From contig JAGWQH010000107.1 of assembly GCA_028870115.1 (NCBI GenBank), forward strand, positions 1 through 64,000: a stretch of 64,000 nt of DNA. The letters run 5' to 3'. The notes beneath the pieces are model-generated. The model was not told the DNA's origin. It searched no databases and worked only from the letters and a program-made list of their open reading frames with translations. The stretch's first letter is position 1. Each line of letters opens with the position of its first letter. Shown one piece after another: positions 25,401 to 31,413 of this stretch. The position numbers and the translations under genes are program-made. Source of the DNA: Candidatus Methylomirabilota bacterium (lineage in GTDB: Bacteria; Methylomirabilota; Methylomirabilia; Methylomirabilales; Methylomirabilaceae).

Positions 25401-25665
25401 CACCATGCGGGACGAGTCGGATCTTCACGACGCGATCATCGAAGGGGCTGTTCAGCGGGTGCGCCCCAAGATGATGACGGTAACAGCCATTATGGCGGGC
25501 TTGTTACCCATCATGTGGAGCCATGGGACCGGCGCCGATGTCATGAAGCCGATCGCCGCCCCTATGATCGGCGGCATGGTCACCTCGACGATCCTGACCT
25601 TGATGGTCATCCCGGCGATCTATGCCCTCTGGCGAAGCTGGCAACTGCGGCGGGGCACCAAATGA
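22459..25665 (+). CDS. cusA: Heavy-metal RND pump, monovalent-cation (CusA) type
   Basis: This 1068-residue inner-membrane proton antiporter has the RND plan: TM1, large periplasmic loop, six TMs, second loop, five TMs. The TM4 motif AIAIGAMVDAAIVMIENAHK is the form associated with Cu+/Ag+ exporters rather than Zn/Co/Cd exporters. Typical blocks include PLDAIPDLSDVQVIIFTDWP near the N-terminus, FMPPLHEGT after TM7 and VAVWVGIIALAGVAAETGVV near the C-terminus. It forms the tripartite complex with the adjacent adaptor and channel. It is very similar in sequence and order to the pump at 31414, suggesting an operon duplication. Confidence 0.9.
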   Translation: MIERLIACSARNRFLVFLAVIFLSFWGIYALRGVPLDAIPDLSDVQVIIFTDWPGRSPDLVEDQITYPIITKLVSAPRVKFVRGQSFFGLSFVYVIFEDGTDIYWARSRVLEYMQGVAGRLPAGVVPTLGPDATGVGWVYQYAVIDRSGRYDLAFLRSLQDWHLRYALASVPGVAEVASVGGFVKQYQVNVNPNALLAYNIPLNSVIEAIRRSNNDVGGRAIEASGTEYMVRGRGYIQSAADLENVPLGAGDQGTPILLRDIARVQIGADMRRGITDYNGEGEAVGGVIVMRYGENALDVINGVKAKIDEIKPSLPDGIEIVSVYDRSSLIQRAIATLKEKLIEESIIVSLVSIIFLLHFRSALVAILILPIAILLAFIPMYYMRLTSNIMSLGGIAIAIGAMVDAAIVMIENAHKRLERWEHEGRPGDRAQVIIQAAKEVGKPLFFSLLVITVSFIPVFTLEAQEGRLFKPLAYTKTFAMFFASLLSVTLAPALMLLLIRGRIAVESKNPVSRFLIRLYNPVVQTVLRFRKTTVVLALVVLAATIPAFLRLGSEFMPPLHEGTIIYMPSALPGLSVTPAGQILHIQDKLLRQFPEVQSVFGKIGRVESPTDPAPIMMVETLVELKPESEWRKVRRDRWYSRWAPEPVKTLLQPVWPEERTRTFDELVDAMDAQMRFPGMPNVWWMPIQTRTEMLATGFRSVLGLKIFGPDLQVIDRIGREIEAAIGMVPGTRSVLSERTTGGYFIDFRVRRQEAARYGLRVEDVEDLIETAIGGKEISMTIEGRERYPIQLRYPRELRDDVETLKRVLVPTPTGAQVPIAQLADLRITTGPSSIRDEGGVLVGYVFIDVTGRDLVGYVQEAKKVIAERVQIPKGYYLSWAGQFQYFERAKARLMIVVPLTLAIIFLLLFLNFNSVAKTLIVLLSIPFSLVGGIWLLYLLGYHLSVAVWVGIIALAGVAAETGVVMIVYLDEVYERRAEEGTMRDESDLHDAIIEGAVQRVRPKMMTVTAIMAGLLPIMWSHGTGADVMKPIAAPMIGGMVTSTILTLMVIPAIYALWRSWQLRRGTK

Positions 25666-26264
25666 ACTTTTTTCCTCGCCATTCGTTTTATATAGGTGAA
25701 GGCGTGATTCCGAGAGGTCGCCTGGCTTCAAAAGTCACTGGATTCGAGGAGGTGGCATTTCCGCATCTCCCGTTGCTGTACCGCGTCGCCTATCGTCTGA
25801 CCGGACAACGGGCCGATGCTGAAGATCTGGTCCAGGAGACGCTCTTCAAGGCCTTTCGGTCGTTCCATCAGTTTCAGGGAGGGACCAACTGTAAGGCTTG
25901 GTTGCTGACGATACTCAGACATACGCATCTAGACCATGTGCGGAAGACGGCGAAGGAGCCGCCGACCGAGCCTTGGGATGAGGCGGAGCCACTGGTTGAC
26001 GGCTCTCAACTCTCCGTTGAGCAGATCGAGCTTGCCCTCGAAAAGGCACTCCCGACCGAGGTCGAGCAGGCGTTGCAGGGTCTACCGTCCCAACAGCGGT
26101 TGACCGTGATTCTGGCCGACCTTGAAGAGATGCGCTACGAGGAGATCGCCAGGGTGCTCGACTGCCCCGTTGGAACGGTGAGATCCCGACTGCATCACGG
26201 CAGAGCGCTGCTCCGCCGGCGTCTGTGGGAATTCGCGAGGATGCGTGGATACATCAAGCCGTAG
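25662..26264 (+). CDS. ECF-type RNA polymerase sigma factor
   Basis: This 200-residue protein contains sigma region 2 (LLYRVAYRLTGQRADAEDLV, then ETLFKAFRSFHQF) and region 4 (LQGLPSQQRLTVILADLEEM and EIARVLDCPVGTVRSRLHHG), with no region 3. It overlaps the pump stop codon as ATGA; a GTG at 25704 with a better binding site is an alternative start. The next gene encodes its probable anti-sigma factor. Embedding in a metal efflux operon suggests it responds to metal or envelope stress. I cannot identify its target promoter. Confidence 0.88.
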   Translation: MNFFPRHSFYIGEGVIPRGRLASKVTGFEEVAFPHLPLLYRVAYRLTGQRADAEDLVQETLFKAFRSFHQFQGGTNCKAWLLTILRHTHLDHVRKTAKEPPTEPWDEAEPLVDGSQLSVEQIELALEKALPTEVEQALQGLPSQQRLTVILADLEEMRYEEIARVLDCPVGTVRSRLHHGRALLRRRLWEFARMRGYIKP

Positions 26265-26275
26265 GGAGAAGTACG

Positions 26276-27076
26276 ATGGAATGTCAGGAGATTCGGGTTT
26301 ACTTATCGGCCTCTATTGATGACGCCCTTACTGTGGACGAGCAGGAGGCGATTGCGCGGCATCTGAGCGCCTGCGAGAGCTGTTCGAAATTCCTTGCGCG
26401 GGAACTAAAGACCAAGCGTCTCCTACGGGAACGGCTGCCCCAGCCGCAGCTCCCTTCAGGCTTCCGTGAGAGGATCGTTCAGGGCCTTGCCGAAGCCGAA
26501 TCCGTGAGGCTGGAAGAACGATGGAGTTTCCCGTTGTGGCCTCGCAGGCCAGCGCCGATCCTGGCGATGGCCTGCGCATTCGTTCTTCTCCTTGCTCTCG
26601 CGATCTTTTATGCCGCCCCTCGCCCGACCCAGGCCTCGCCTTTCGTCAGGGATTCCGTGGAGGACCACGTGAAATGTCTCCTCGGTGAATATCCGATGGA
26701 GGTGAAGCTGGCCAATCCGGAGGAGCTGGCGCGTTGGCTCCAGGAGCGCCTGCGGTTTCCCGTTCGCCTCCCCCAGTTCACCCAACAGGAGCCGAGGCAA
26801 CTCTGGGAGGGGCGGGTCAGTCTCATGGGAGGCGAAAGGGCCGGTCAGCTCTTCTACCGCTGGAGGGGTCACACCCTTTCGCTCTTTATCCTGCCGGGGG
26901 AGAAGCTGGCGATGATGCCTGGGGAGAAGCAGATTCGATCTGGGCGGACCTTTCACATCAACCACCATGAAGGGTACACCAGCCTCATGTGGAAGACAGG
27001 GGACCTCACCTACTGCCTCGTCTCCGACCTTGCTGCTGAAGAGGTGATGGCCTTTGCTTCAGAAGAGCAAGTCTAA
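26276..27076 (+). CDS. Membrane anti-sigma factor with zinc-finger (ZAS) domain
   Basis: This 266-residue protein has an N-terminal ZAS domain with HLSACESCSKF (H-x3-C-x2-C), one membrane helix near 95-115 (APILAMACAFVLLLALAIFY) and a periplasmic domain of about 150 residues that contains INHHEGYTSLMWKTGDLTYC. It should hold the upstream ECF sigma factor inactive until a periplasmic signal arrives. The His/Met/Cys content of the outer domain would suit metal sensing, but that is inference. GGGAG precedes the ATG at 26276, 12 bases after the sigma gene. Confidence 0.82.
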   Translation: MECQEIRVYLSASIDDALTVDEQEAIARHLSACESCSKFLARELKTKRLLRERLPQPQLPSGFRERIVQGLAEAESVRLEERWSFPLWPRRPAPILAMACAFVLLLALAIFYAAPRPTQASPFVRDSVEDHVKCLLGEYPMEVKLANPEELARWLQERLRFPVRLPQFTQQEPRQLWEGRVSLMGGERAGQLFYRWRGHTLSLFILPGEKLAMMPGEKQIRSGRTFHINHHEGYTSLMWKTGDLTYCLVSDLAAEEVMAFASEEQV

Positions 27077-27177
27077 CTGATCTTCACGTGCCGAATTGAA
27101 CTCTTCCGAATACGCTATCGTTTTCACTGATAGAAGGCGATTGCGATGTCGCCTCGTCTTGGAAGGAGGCGGAAGTC

Positions 27178-27522
27178 ATGAGAAAGATCGCATGGCTAGG
27201 AATGGCATTGGCAGTCTGGGGCGTCGCCATGACCGCGCTTGATCCACCTGAAGCCCTCGCGACCCATGTGGTGATCCATAGGGGGGTGCTCCATGAGACG
27301 GTAACGACCGTCAGCGCTGGGGATCATGTCACCTGGATCAATGCCACGGGCGACCCCGCCGTCAGCGTTGTCTTCGAAGATCGAGCTCTGGGAGCCCCGG
27401 AGAGGACCAAGCTGTTTACGACGGAAGCATCCATCGAGTTTCCCCGTCCCGGTACCTTCCCCTACCATGTTCATGTCGGGGCTAGGGCGCTAACGCTAAG
27501 GGGGAAGATCGTGGTGAAGTAA
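27178..27522 (+). CDS. Secreted cupredoxin-like protein lacking the canonical Cys ligand
   Basis: This 114-residue protein has a signal peptide (to about residue 29) and a plastocyanin-like beta-sandwich: SAGDHVTWINATGDP, then FPRPGTFPYHVHVGARAL and RGKIVVK. In true type I copper proteins the late loop carries Cys-His-Met; here Cys is replaced (YHVHVG), so a blue copper site is unlikely. It may bind Cu(I)/Ag(I) through His/Met or act only structurally. AAGGAGG precedes the start. It closes the first Cus cluster and has a paralogue at 28289. Confidence 0.7.
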   Translation: MRKIAWLGMALAVWGVAMTALDPPEALATHVVIHRGVLHETVTTVSAGDHVTWINATGDPAVSVVFEDRALGAPERTKLFTTEASIEFPRPGTFPYHVHVGARALTLRGKIVVK

Positions 27523-27582
27523 GTGCGGAATGAAGCCTTTGCGTGGGGCAGAGCTGTCCCGTGAATCTACTGAGGGTTCATT

Positions 27583-27648
27583 CCCCGCGGCTTGCCGCGC
27601 AGATTTCTTTTTGCTCTGGTGTTTGATGCCCCGCAGCTTGCTGCGGGG
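27583..27648. repeat. Pair of inverted REP-like palindromes
   Basis: CGCGG-CTTG-CCGCG (27586-27599), followed by a T-rich stretch, and CCCCGCAG-CTTG-CTGCGGGG (27629-27648) are related hairpins with GTTCA at their outer ends in opposite orientation. The first may terminate the cupredoxin-like transcript. Confidence 0.65.
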
Positions 27649-27665
27649 TAGTTCACTGTGAACGC

Positions 27666-27681
27666 CCGTATAATTATACGG
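27666..27681. promoter_or_regulatory. 16-bp perfect palindrome, candidate activator site
   Basis: CCGTATAATTATACGG is perfectly symmetrical and lies about 165 bases upstream of a -24/-12 promoter, the usual distance for an enhancer bound by a sigma-54 activator. It shares GTAT-N4-ATAC with the promoter dyad at 18913-18924. Confidence 0.45.
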
Positions 27682-27830
27682 TTACATTGTTAAGAGGCAA
27701 TAACAGATGGTGCATGGATGCCCCATGTGTTCGCGCAGAACAGGAGGTTACGTAGCGGATAGATAAAACGGTATCGTGGATAGACTTATTTCCGGTGAGG
27801 GTATGTTGTTATGCGGCTCTGCACGGGGTG

Positions 27831-27850
27831 TTGGCATAACTCTTGCTTTT
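27831..27850 (+). promoter_or_regulatory. Sigma-54-type promoter of the second Cus operon
   Basis: TTGGCATAACTCTTGCTTTT has GG at 27833-27834 and GC at 27845-27846, with ten bases between, and a T-run after the -12. Expected start about 27858, some 38 bases before the small membrane-protein gene. Confidence 0.65.
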
Positions 27851-27895
27851 AATTATGGGTGAAACTTAAGATTGCGAGGAAAGAGAAGCGCGCGC

Positions 27896-28162
27896 ATGAG
27901 AGCGATAACCCATCAAAAGACCGGCATAAAGCTCGTTCTGATATTGATTCTCGCCGTGGGCCTGTGCATAACGTCGTGCGGTATGGCCGAACAACACGGA
28001 TCGACGGGTAGCCGGTCTATTCTGTGTACCGTTGATCTCCCCAAGGTCTTTCAGGTTGTAATTCTGATGAATGTGCTCCTCTTTGCCCTTTCAACGTTGG
28101 TCGTTGTGCCCCAGGCCCCCGCTTTCTCTCTCTTTAAACCCCCTCGATTTACCTTTTTCTAA
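27896..28162 (+). CDS. Small lipoprotein-like membrane protein heading the second Cus operon
   Basis: This 88-residue protein has an N-terminal signal helix ending in a possible lipobox (LCITSCGM), a second hydrophobic stretch (VFQVVILMNVLLFALSTLVV) and the C-terminus LFKPPRFTFF. It occupies the same position relative to its operon as the 99-residue protein at 18960, with the same membrane helix plus PP-aromatic tail. A TTG at 27872 is an alternative start. Function is unknown; a role in assembly or metal sensing of the pump is inferred only from position. Confidence 0.6.
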   Translation: MRAITHQKTGIKLVLILILAVGLCITSCGMAEQHGSTGSRSILCTVDLPKVFQVVILMNVLLFALSTLVVVPQAPAFSLFKPPRFTFF

Positions 28163-28288
28163 TCGACGACTCGCTGGACTCTGACTTTATCCATCAGGGC
28201 GGCGCATGACGTATCATGCCCTGAGGGATCTCTGTAGACGACTGCAAATTATAATCCGTAACGACTCGTCCGGAAGGAGGTGAACACC

Positions 28289-28624
28289 ATGACGATACGC
28301 CGCATCGCTGTTGTCACGATGAGCCTGTTGGTTCTGTTTCCGATGGCCCTCTCTCCAGCGTTTGCCACTGACAAGGAGGTTGTGGTGCTGCTGGGTTCCC
28401 TCAGGGAGGCCCACATTACCGTCGATCGAGGGGATCGTGTAATGTGGAGGAACGCCTCGGGGGAGAAGGCGCACTTGGCCTTTGTGCAGGACCCAGGCGT
28501 CCCCCATCCCGAGGTCTGGATTGAAGGGGCCGTAACGGTGACCTTTGAGCAGCCTGGAACCTATGAGTATCACGTCCATCAGCCCCACGCTAAGATCCTT
28601 CATGGGAGGGTCATAGTGAAGTAA
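28289..28624 (+). CDS. Second secreted cupredoxin-like protein, His-rich, no Cys ligand
   Basis: This is a 111-residue paralogue of the protein at 27178. It has a signal peptide ending near FATDKE, then DRGDRVMWRNASGEKAHLAF and the late loop FEQPGTYEYHVHQPHAKIL. The loop carries four His but no Cys or Met, so it could bind Cu(II) or Ag(I) by His. GGAGG is eight bases upstream of the chosen ATG. It sits between the small membrane protein and the channel gene, where Cus systems often carry a periplasmic metal chaperone (CusF). Confidence 0.7.
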   Translation: MTIRRIAVVTMSLLVLFPMALSPAFATDKEVVVLLGSLREAHITVDRGDRVMWRNASGEKAHLAFVQDPGVPHPEVWIEGAVTVTFEQPGTYEYHVHQPHAKILHGRVIVK

Positions 28625-28639
28625 CGAAGCACCCATCAA

Positions 28640-28661
28640 CGAGAGACAACGGCGTCTCTCG
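28640..28661 (+). terminator. 8-bp perfect hairpin after the second cupredoxin-like gene
   Basis: CGAGAGAC-AACGGC-GTCTCTCG. No U-tract follows, so partial termination or mRNA stabilisation inside the operon is more likely than a full stop. Confidence 0.4.
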
Positions 28662-28787
28662 CGTCATTATCGTAATCATAATGGGATACGCTCGAAACAT
28701 TAGACATTACTTGACGTCGGATCATTCGAACTTGTCGGGCAGGCGGAAGGATTGTACGTGACAATCAATAAGGAGATGGAGGTGACT

Positions 28788-30062
28788 ATGGTCCTGAAAA
28801 GCGGTGTACTCATCCTTATTGCCAGCATTGCAGCCGTTAGGATGGGAGAAGCGGCGGCTGGGGCGGAGGAGACGCTCCGTCTTCAGCCGCTCGTCCAGGA
28901 GGCCCTCGCTGCGAATCCGGAGATCAGGGCTGAAGAGAGGAAATGGGATGCAGCGCGAGAACGTCCTTCCCAGGAAGGGTCGCTTGACGACCCGATGCTG
29001 AGCTTTGAGATTGAAAACCTCCCCACCCGCTCTTTCGGCTTTACCCAGGACGATATGACGATGAAGAAGCTCAGCATCTCTCAGGCGCTTCCCTTCTTTG
29101 GGAAGCTCGACCTGCGAAGCGAGGTTGCCCAACGGGAGGCCAACGCGATTGGCCTGGTGTATCGGGATAAACGAAACGAGATTGTGCGGCGGGTCAAAGA
29201 GGTCTTCTACGGACTGTACGCCATCGACCGCTCACTGGAGATTGTAGAGAAAAACCGTGAGCTACTGAGAGAATTCGTCAAAATCGCTGAGACGAAATAC
29301 AGTGTAGGCAAGGGGATTCAGCAGGATGTCCTGAAGGCCCAGGTAGAGCTGTCGAAGTTACTGGACGAGCAGATCCGGTTGGAACAGAGCCGTCAGGCTG
29401 CTTGCGCCAGGCTGAATGCGATCCTCAACCGCCCCCCCCAAACGCCGCTCGGTCGGACTGAGGAGGTGGCGAAGGGCGAACTGCCGATGGAGCTTGCGGA
29501 ACTCCAGGCCAGAGCCGTGGAGAACCGGCCGCTACTCAAGGGGCTTCAGGAGGAGATCGAGCGGAGCAAGGCGGCCAATGCGCTTGCCAGGAAGCGATAC
29601 TTCCCGGATCTTACGATGAGCCTGGGCTACGCCTTCCGGGAAGACTCCGCTATCGTCAGGCGATCTGACTTCTTCTCAGCGGGGTTTTCAATCAACATCC
29701 CCCTATACTTCAGAACCAAACAGGACAGGCAGGTTGCAGAGACCTCGGCCTTGATCAATTCGGCCAGGGAACAGCATCAGGCCGCTAAAAACGAGGTGGT
29801 CTCGATGGTGAAGGAATTGGTGGCTGATATCGAGAAGGGACACAAGCTCATTGATCTGCTGGAGACCGGCCTGATTCCGCAGGCCCGACTCTCCCTGGAT
29901 TCTGCCGTTGCCGGCTATCAGGTGGGTAAGGTGGATTTTCTCACCCTGTTGGATAGCCGACTGACGCTCTTCAATTTTGAGAAGGAGTACTATCGGACGC
30001 TGGGAGAGTACCAGACAAGCCTGGCGAAGTTGGAGTGGGTCGTCGGCGCCTCGGGATACTGA
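28788..30062 (+). CDS. cusC: Outer-membrane efflux channel (TolC/CusC family), second copy
   Basis: This 424-residue TolC-like protein has a signal peptide (VLILIASIAAVRMGEAAAGA), a helix pair with FFGKLDLRSEVAQREANAIG, then the mid-protein LNAILNRPPQTPLG that matches LNTVLNRPTDAPIG of the first copy, and a C-terminal repeat with VDFLTLLDSRLTLFNFEKEY. GGAGGTGACT before the ATG at 28788 fixes the start; upstream GTG/ATG codons are less well placed. The adaptor gene begins 11 bases later. Confidence 0.85.
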   Translation: MVLKSGVLILIASIAAVRMGEAAAGAEETLRLQPLVQEALAANPEIRAEERKWDAARERPSQEGSLDDPMLSFEIENLPTRSFGFTQDDMTMKKLSISQALPFFGKLDLRSEVAQREANAIGLVYRDKRNEIVRRVKEVFYGLYAIDRSLEIVEKNRELLREFVKIAETKYSVGKGIQQDVLKAQVELSKLLDEQIRLEQSRQAACARLNAILNRPPQTPLGRTEEVAKGELPMELAELQARAVENRPLLKGLQEEIERSKAANALARKRYFPDLTMSLGYAFREDSAIVRRSDFFSAGFSINIPLYFRTKQDRQVAETSALINSAREQHQAAKNEVVSMVKELVADIEKGHKLIDLLETGLIPQARLSLDSAVAGYQVGKVDFLTLLDSRLTLFNFEKEYYRTLGEYQTSLAKLEWVVGASGY

Positions 30063-30072
30063 GGAGGACTCC

Positions 30073-31362
30073 GTGGGAGAACAGATGCGACGGATGAGGT
30101 GGGTCATTGCCTGGAGTGTCTTGATCGCCGCGTCCGCGGCGATCGTCGTGGTCTGGTATGGCGGCGGCCTTCGGTCCAACGCCCCGGTCGTGGGTGGCTC
30201 ACCAGCGCCTCGGGAGCCGATCACTCAGACCGTACGCAATGAGGATCATGCCGGACATGAAGCGGCATCGACCCCTGCTGTGCAGGGCAAGCCGCCGGTT
30301 GCGTCCGAGATGCAGATGGCCCCTGGAGCGGTAATGGTCAGTCCGGAACGTCAGCAGTTAATCGGGCTGAAGACCGGCGTAGTCGAATACCGGTCGATTG
30401 AGCGGACGATCCGGACGGTCGGGGTGGTGGAGTTCGACGAACGACGCCTGGCCGACATTAATATCAAGATCGAGGGGTGGATCGAGAGCCTGCTGGTGAA
30501 CTTTACCGGGGAGCCCGTGAAGAAGGGGCAGCCGCTCCTCACCATTTACAGTCCGGATCTGGTCTCGACTCAGGAGGAGTACCTGCAGGCGTTGCGGGCG
30601 AGGCAGACGCTCGGCAAAAGCCGCTTCCCCGACATCGCGTCTGGGGGCGATACGCTCCTCAATGCATCAAGGCGGCGCCTGCAGTACTGGGACATCAGCG
30701 ACGAGGAGATCGCCGATCTTGAGCGAACAGGGACGCCACGCAAGAGTATGACGATTTACTCGCCCATCAATGGGGTCGTGATCGAAAAGATGGCTGTTCG
30801 CGGGAAGAAGGTGATGCCCGGTGAGAACCTGTACAAGGTGGCCGATCTTTCCACCGTCTGGGTCCAGGGTGAGATCTACGAATACGAGGTTCCAGTGGTC
30901 AAGCTTGGCCAGGCGGCGAGCGTGACACTCGCCGCCTACCCCGGAGAGCTCTTTCGCGGTAAGGTGAGTTACATCTACCCGGTCCTACAAGAAAAGACGC
31001 GGACGGTGAAGGTGCGCTTTGAGTTTCCCAACACGAAAGACTGGAAACTGAAACCCCAGATGTACGCCAATGTGGAACTGAAGATTCCCTTTGGCAAGCG
31101 TCTCGTTGTGCCCGATGAGGCGATCCTGGATAGTGGAACACAACAGCTCGTCTTTATCGACAAGGGGCAGGGGACCTTCGCGCCGCGAGAGGTCAAGGTT
31201 GGTGCGCGGGCGGATGGTTACACCGAGATCCTGACCGGTCTTTCGGCTGGCGAGCGAGTGGTGACCTCCGCGAATTTCCTGATCGACTCCGAGAGCCAGC
31301 TCAAGACTGCCGTCGGTGGGGTAGGGGGCATGTCCGGCATGGGGATGGCTCCGAAAAAGTAG
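30073..31362 (+). CDS. cusB: RND periplasmic adaptor (CusB-like), second copy
   Basis: This 429-residue membrane-fusion protein has one N-terminal membrane helix (WVIAWSVLIAASAAIVVVWY), a His-containing linker (EDHAGHEAAS), then the same core blocks as the first copy: TIRTVGVVEFDERRL, MTIYSPINGVVIEKMAV, DLSTVWVQGEIYEYEVP. It ends in a short GGMSGMGM tail and has no YtkA-like domain. The GTG at 30073 follows GAGGAGG by five bases; an ATG at 30085 is possible. A REP-like hairpin separates it from the pump gene. Confidence 0.85.
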   Translation: MGEQMRRMRWVIAWSVLIAASAAIVVVWYGGGLRSNAPVVGGSPAPREPITQTVRNEDHAGHEAASTPAVQGKPPVASEMQMAPGAVMVSPERQQLIGLKTGVVEYRSIERTIRTVGVVEFDERRLADINIKIEGWIESLLVNFTGEPVKKGQPLLTIYSPDLVSTQEEYLQALRARQTLGKSRFPDIASGGDTLLNASRRRLQYWDISDEEIADLERTGTPRKSMTIYSPINGVVIEKMAVRGKKVMPGENLYKVADLSTVWVQGEIYEYEVPVVKLGQAASVTLAAYPGELFRGKVSYIYPVLQEKTRTVKVRFEFPNTKDWKLKPQMYANVELKIPFGKRLVVPDEAILDSGTQQLVFIDKGQGTFAPREVKVGARADGYTEILTGLSAGERVVTSANFLIDSESQLKTAVGGVGGMSGMGMAPKK

Positions 31363-31383
31363 GGGCGACCCGCCGGGTCGCCC
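31363..31383. repeat. REP-like palindrome between adaptor and pump genes
   Basis: GGGCGACCC-GCC-GGGTCGCCC, a perfect 9-bp hairpin starting immediately after the TAG of the adaptor. Similar GGGCGACC...GGTCGCCC repeats occur in intergenic DNA of many bacteria. Within an operon it may lower downstream expression. Confidence 0.7.
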
Positions 31384-31413
31384 GTACGGGGTGCGGAGCG
31401 CGGAGGTAATCCG

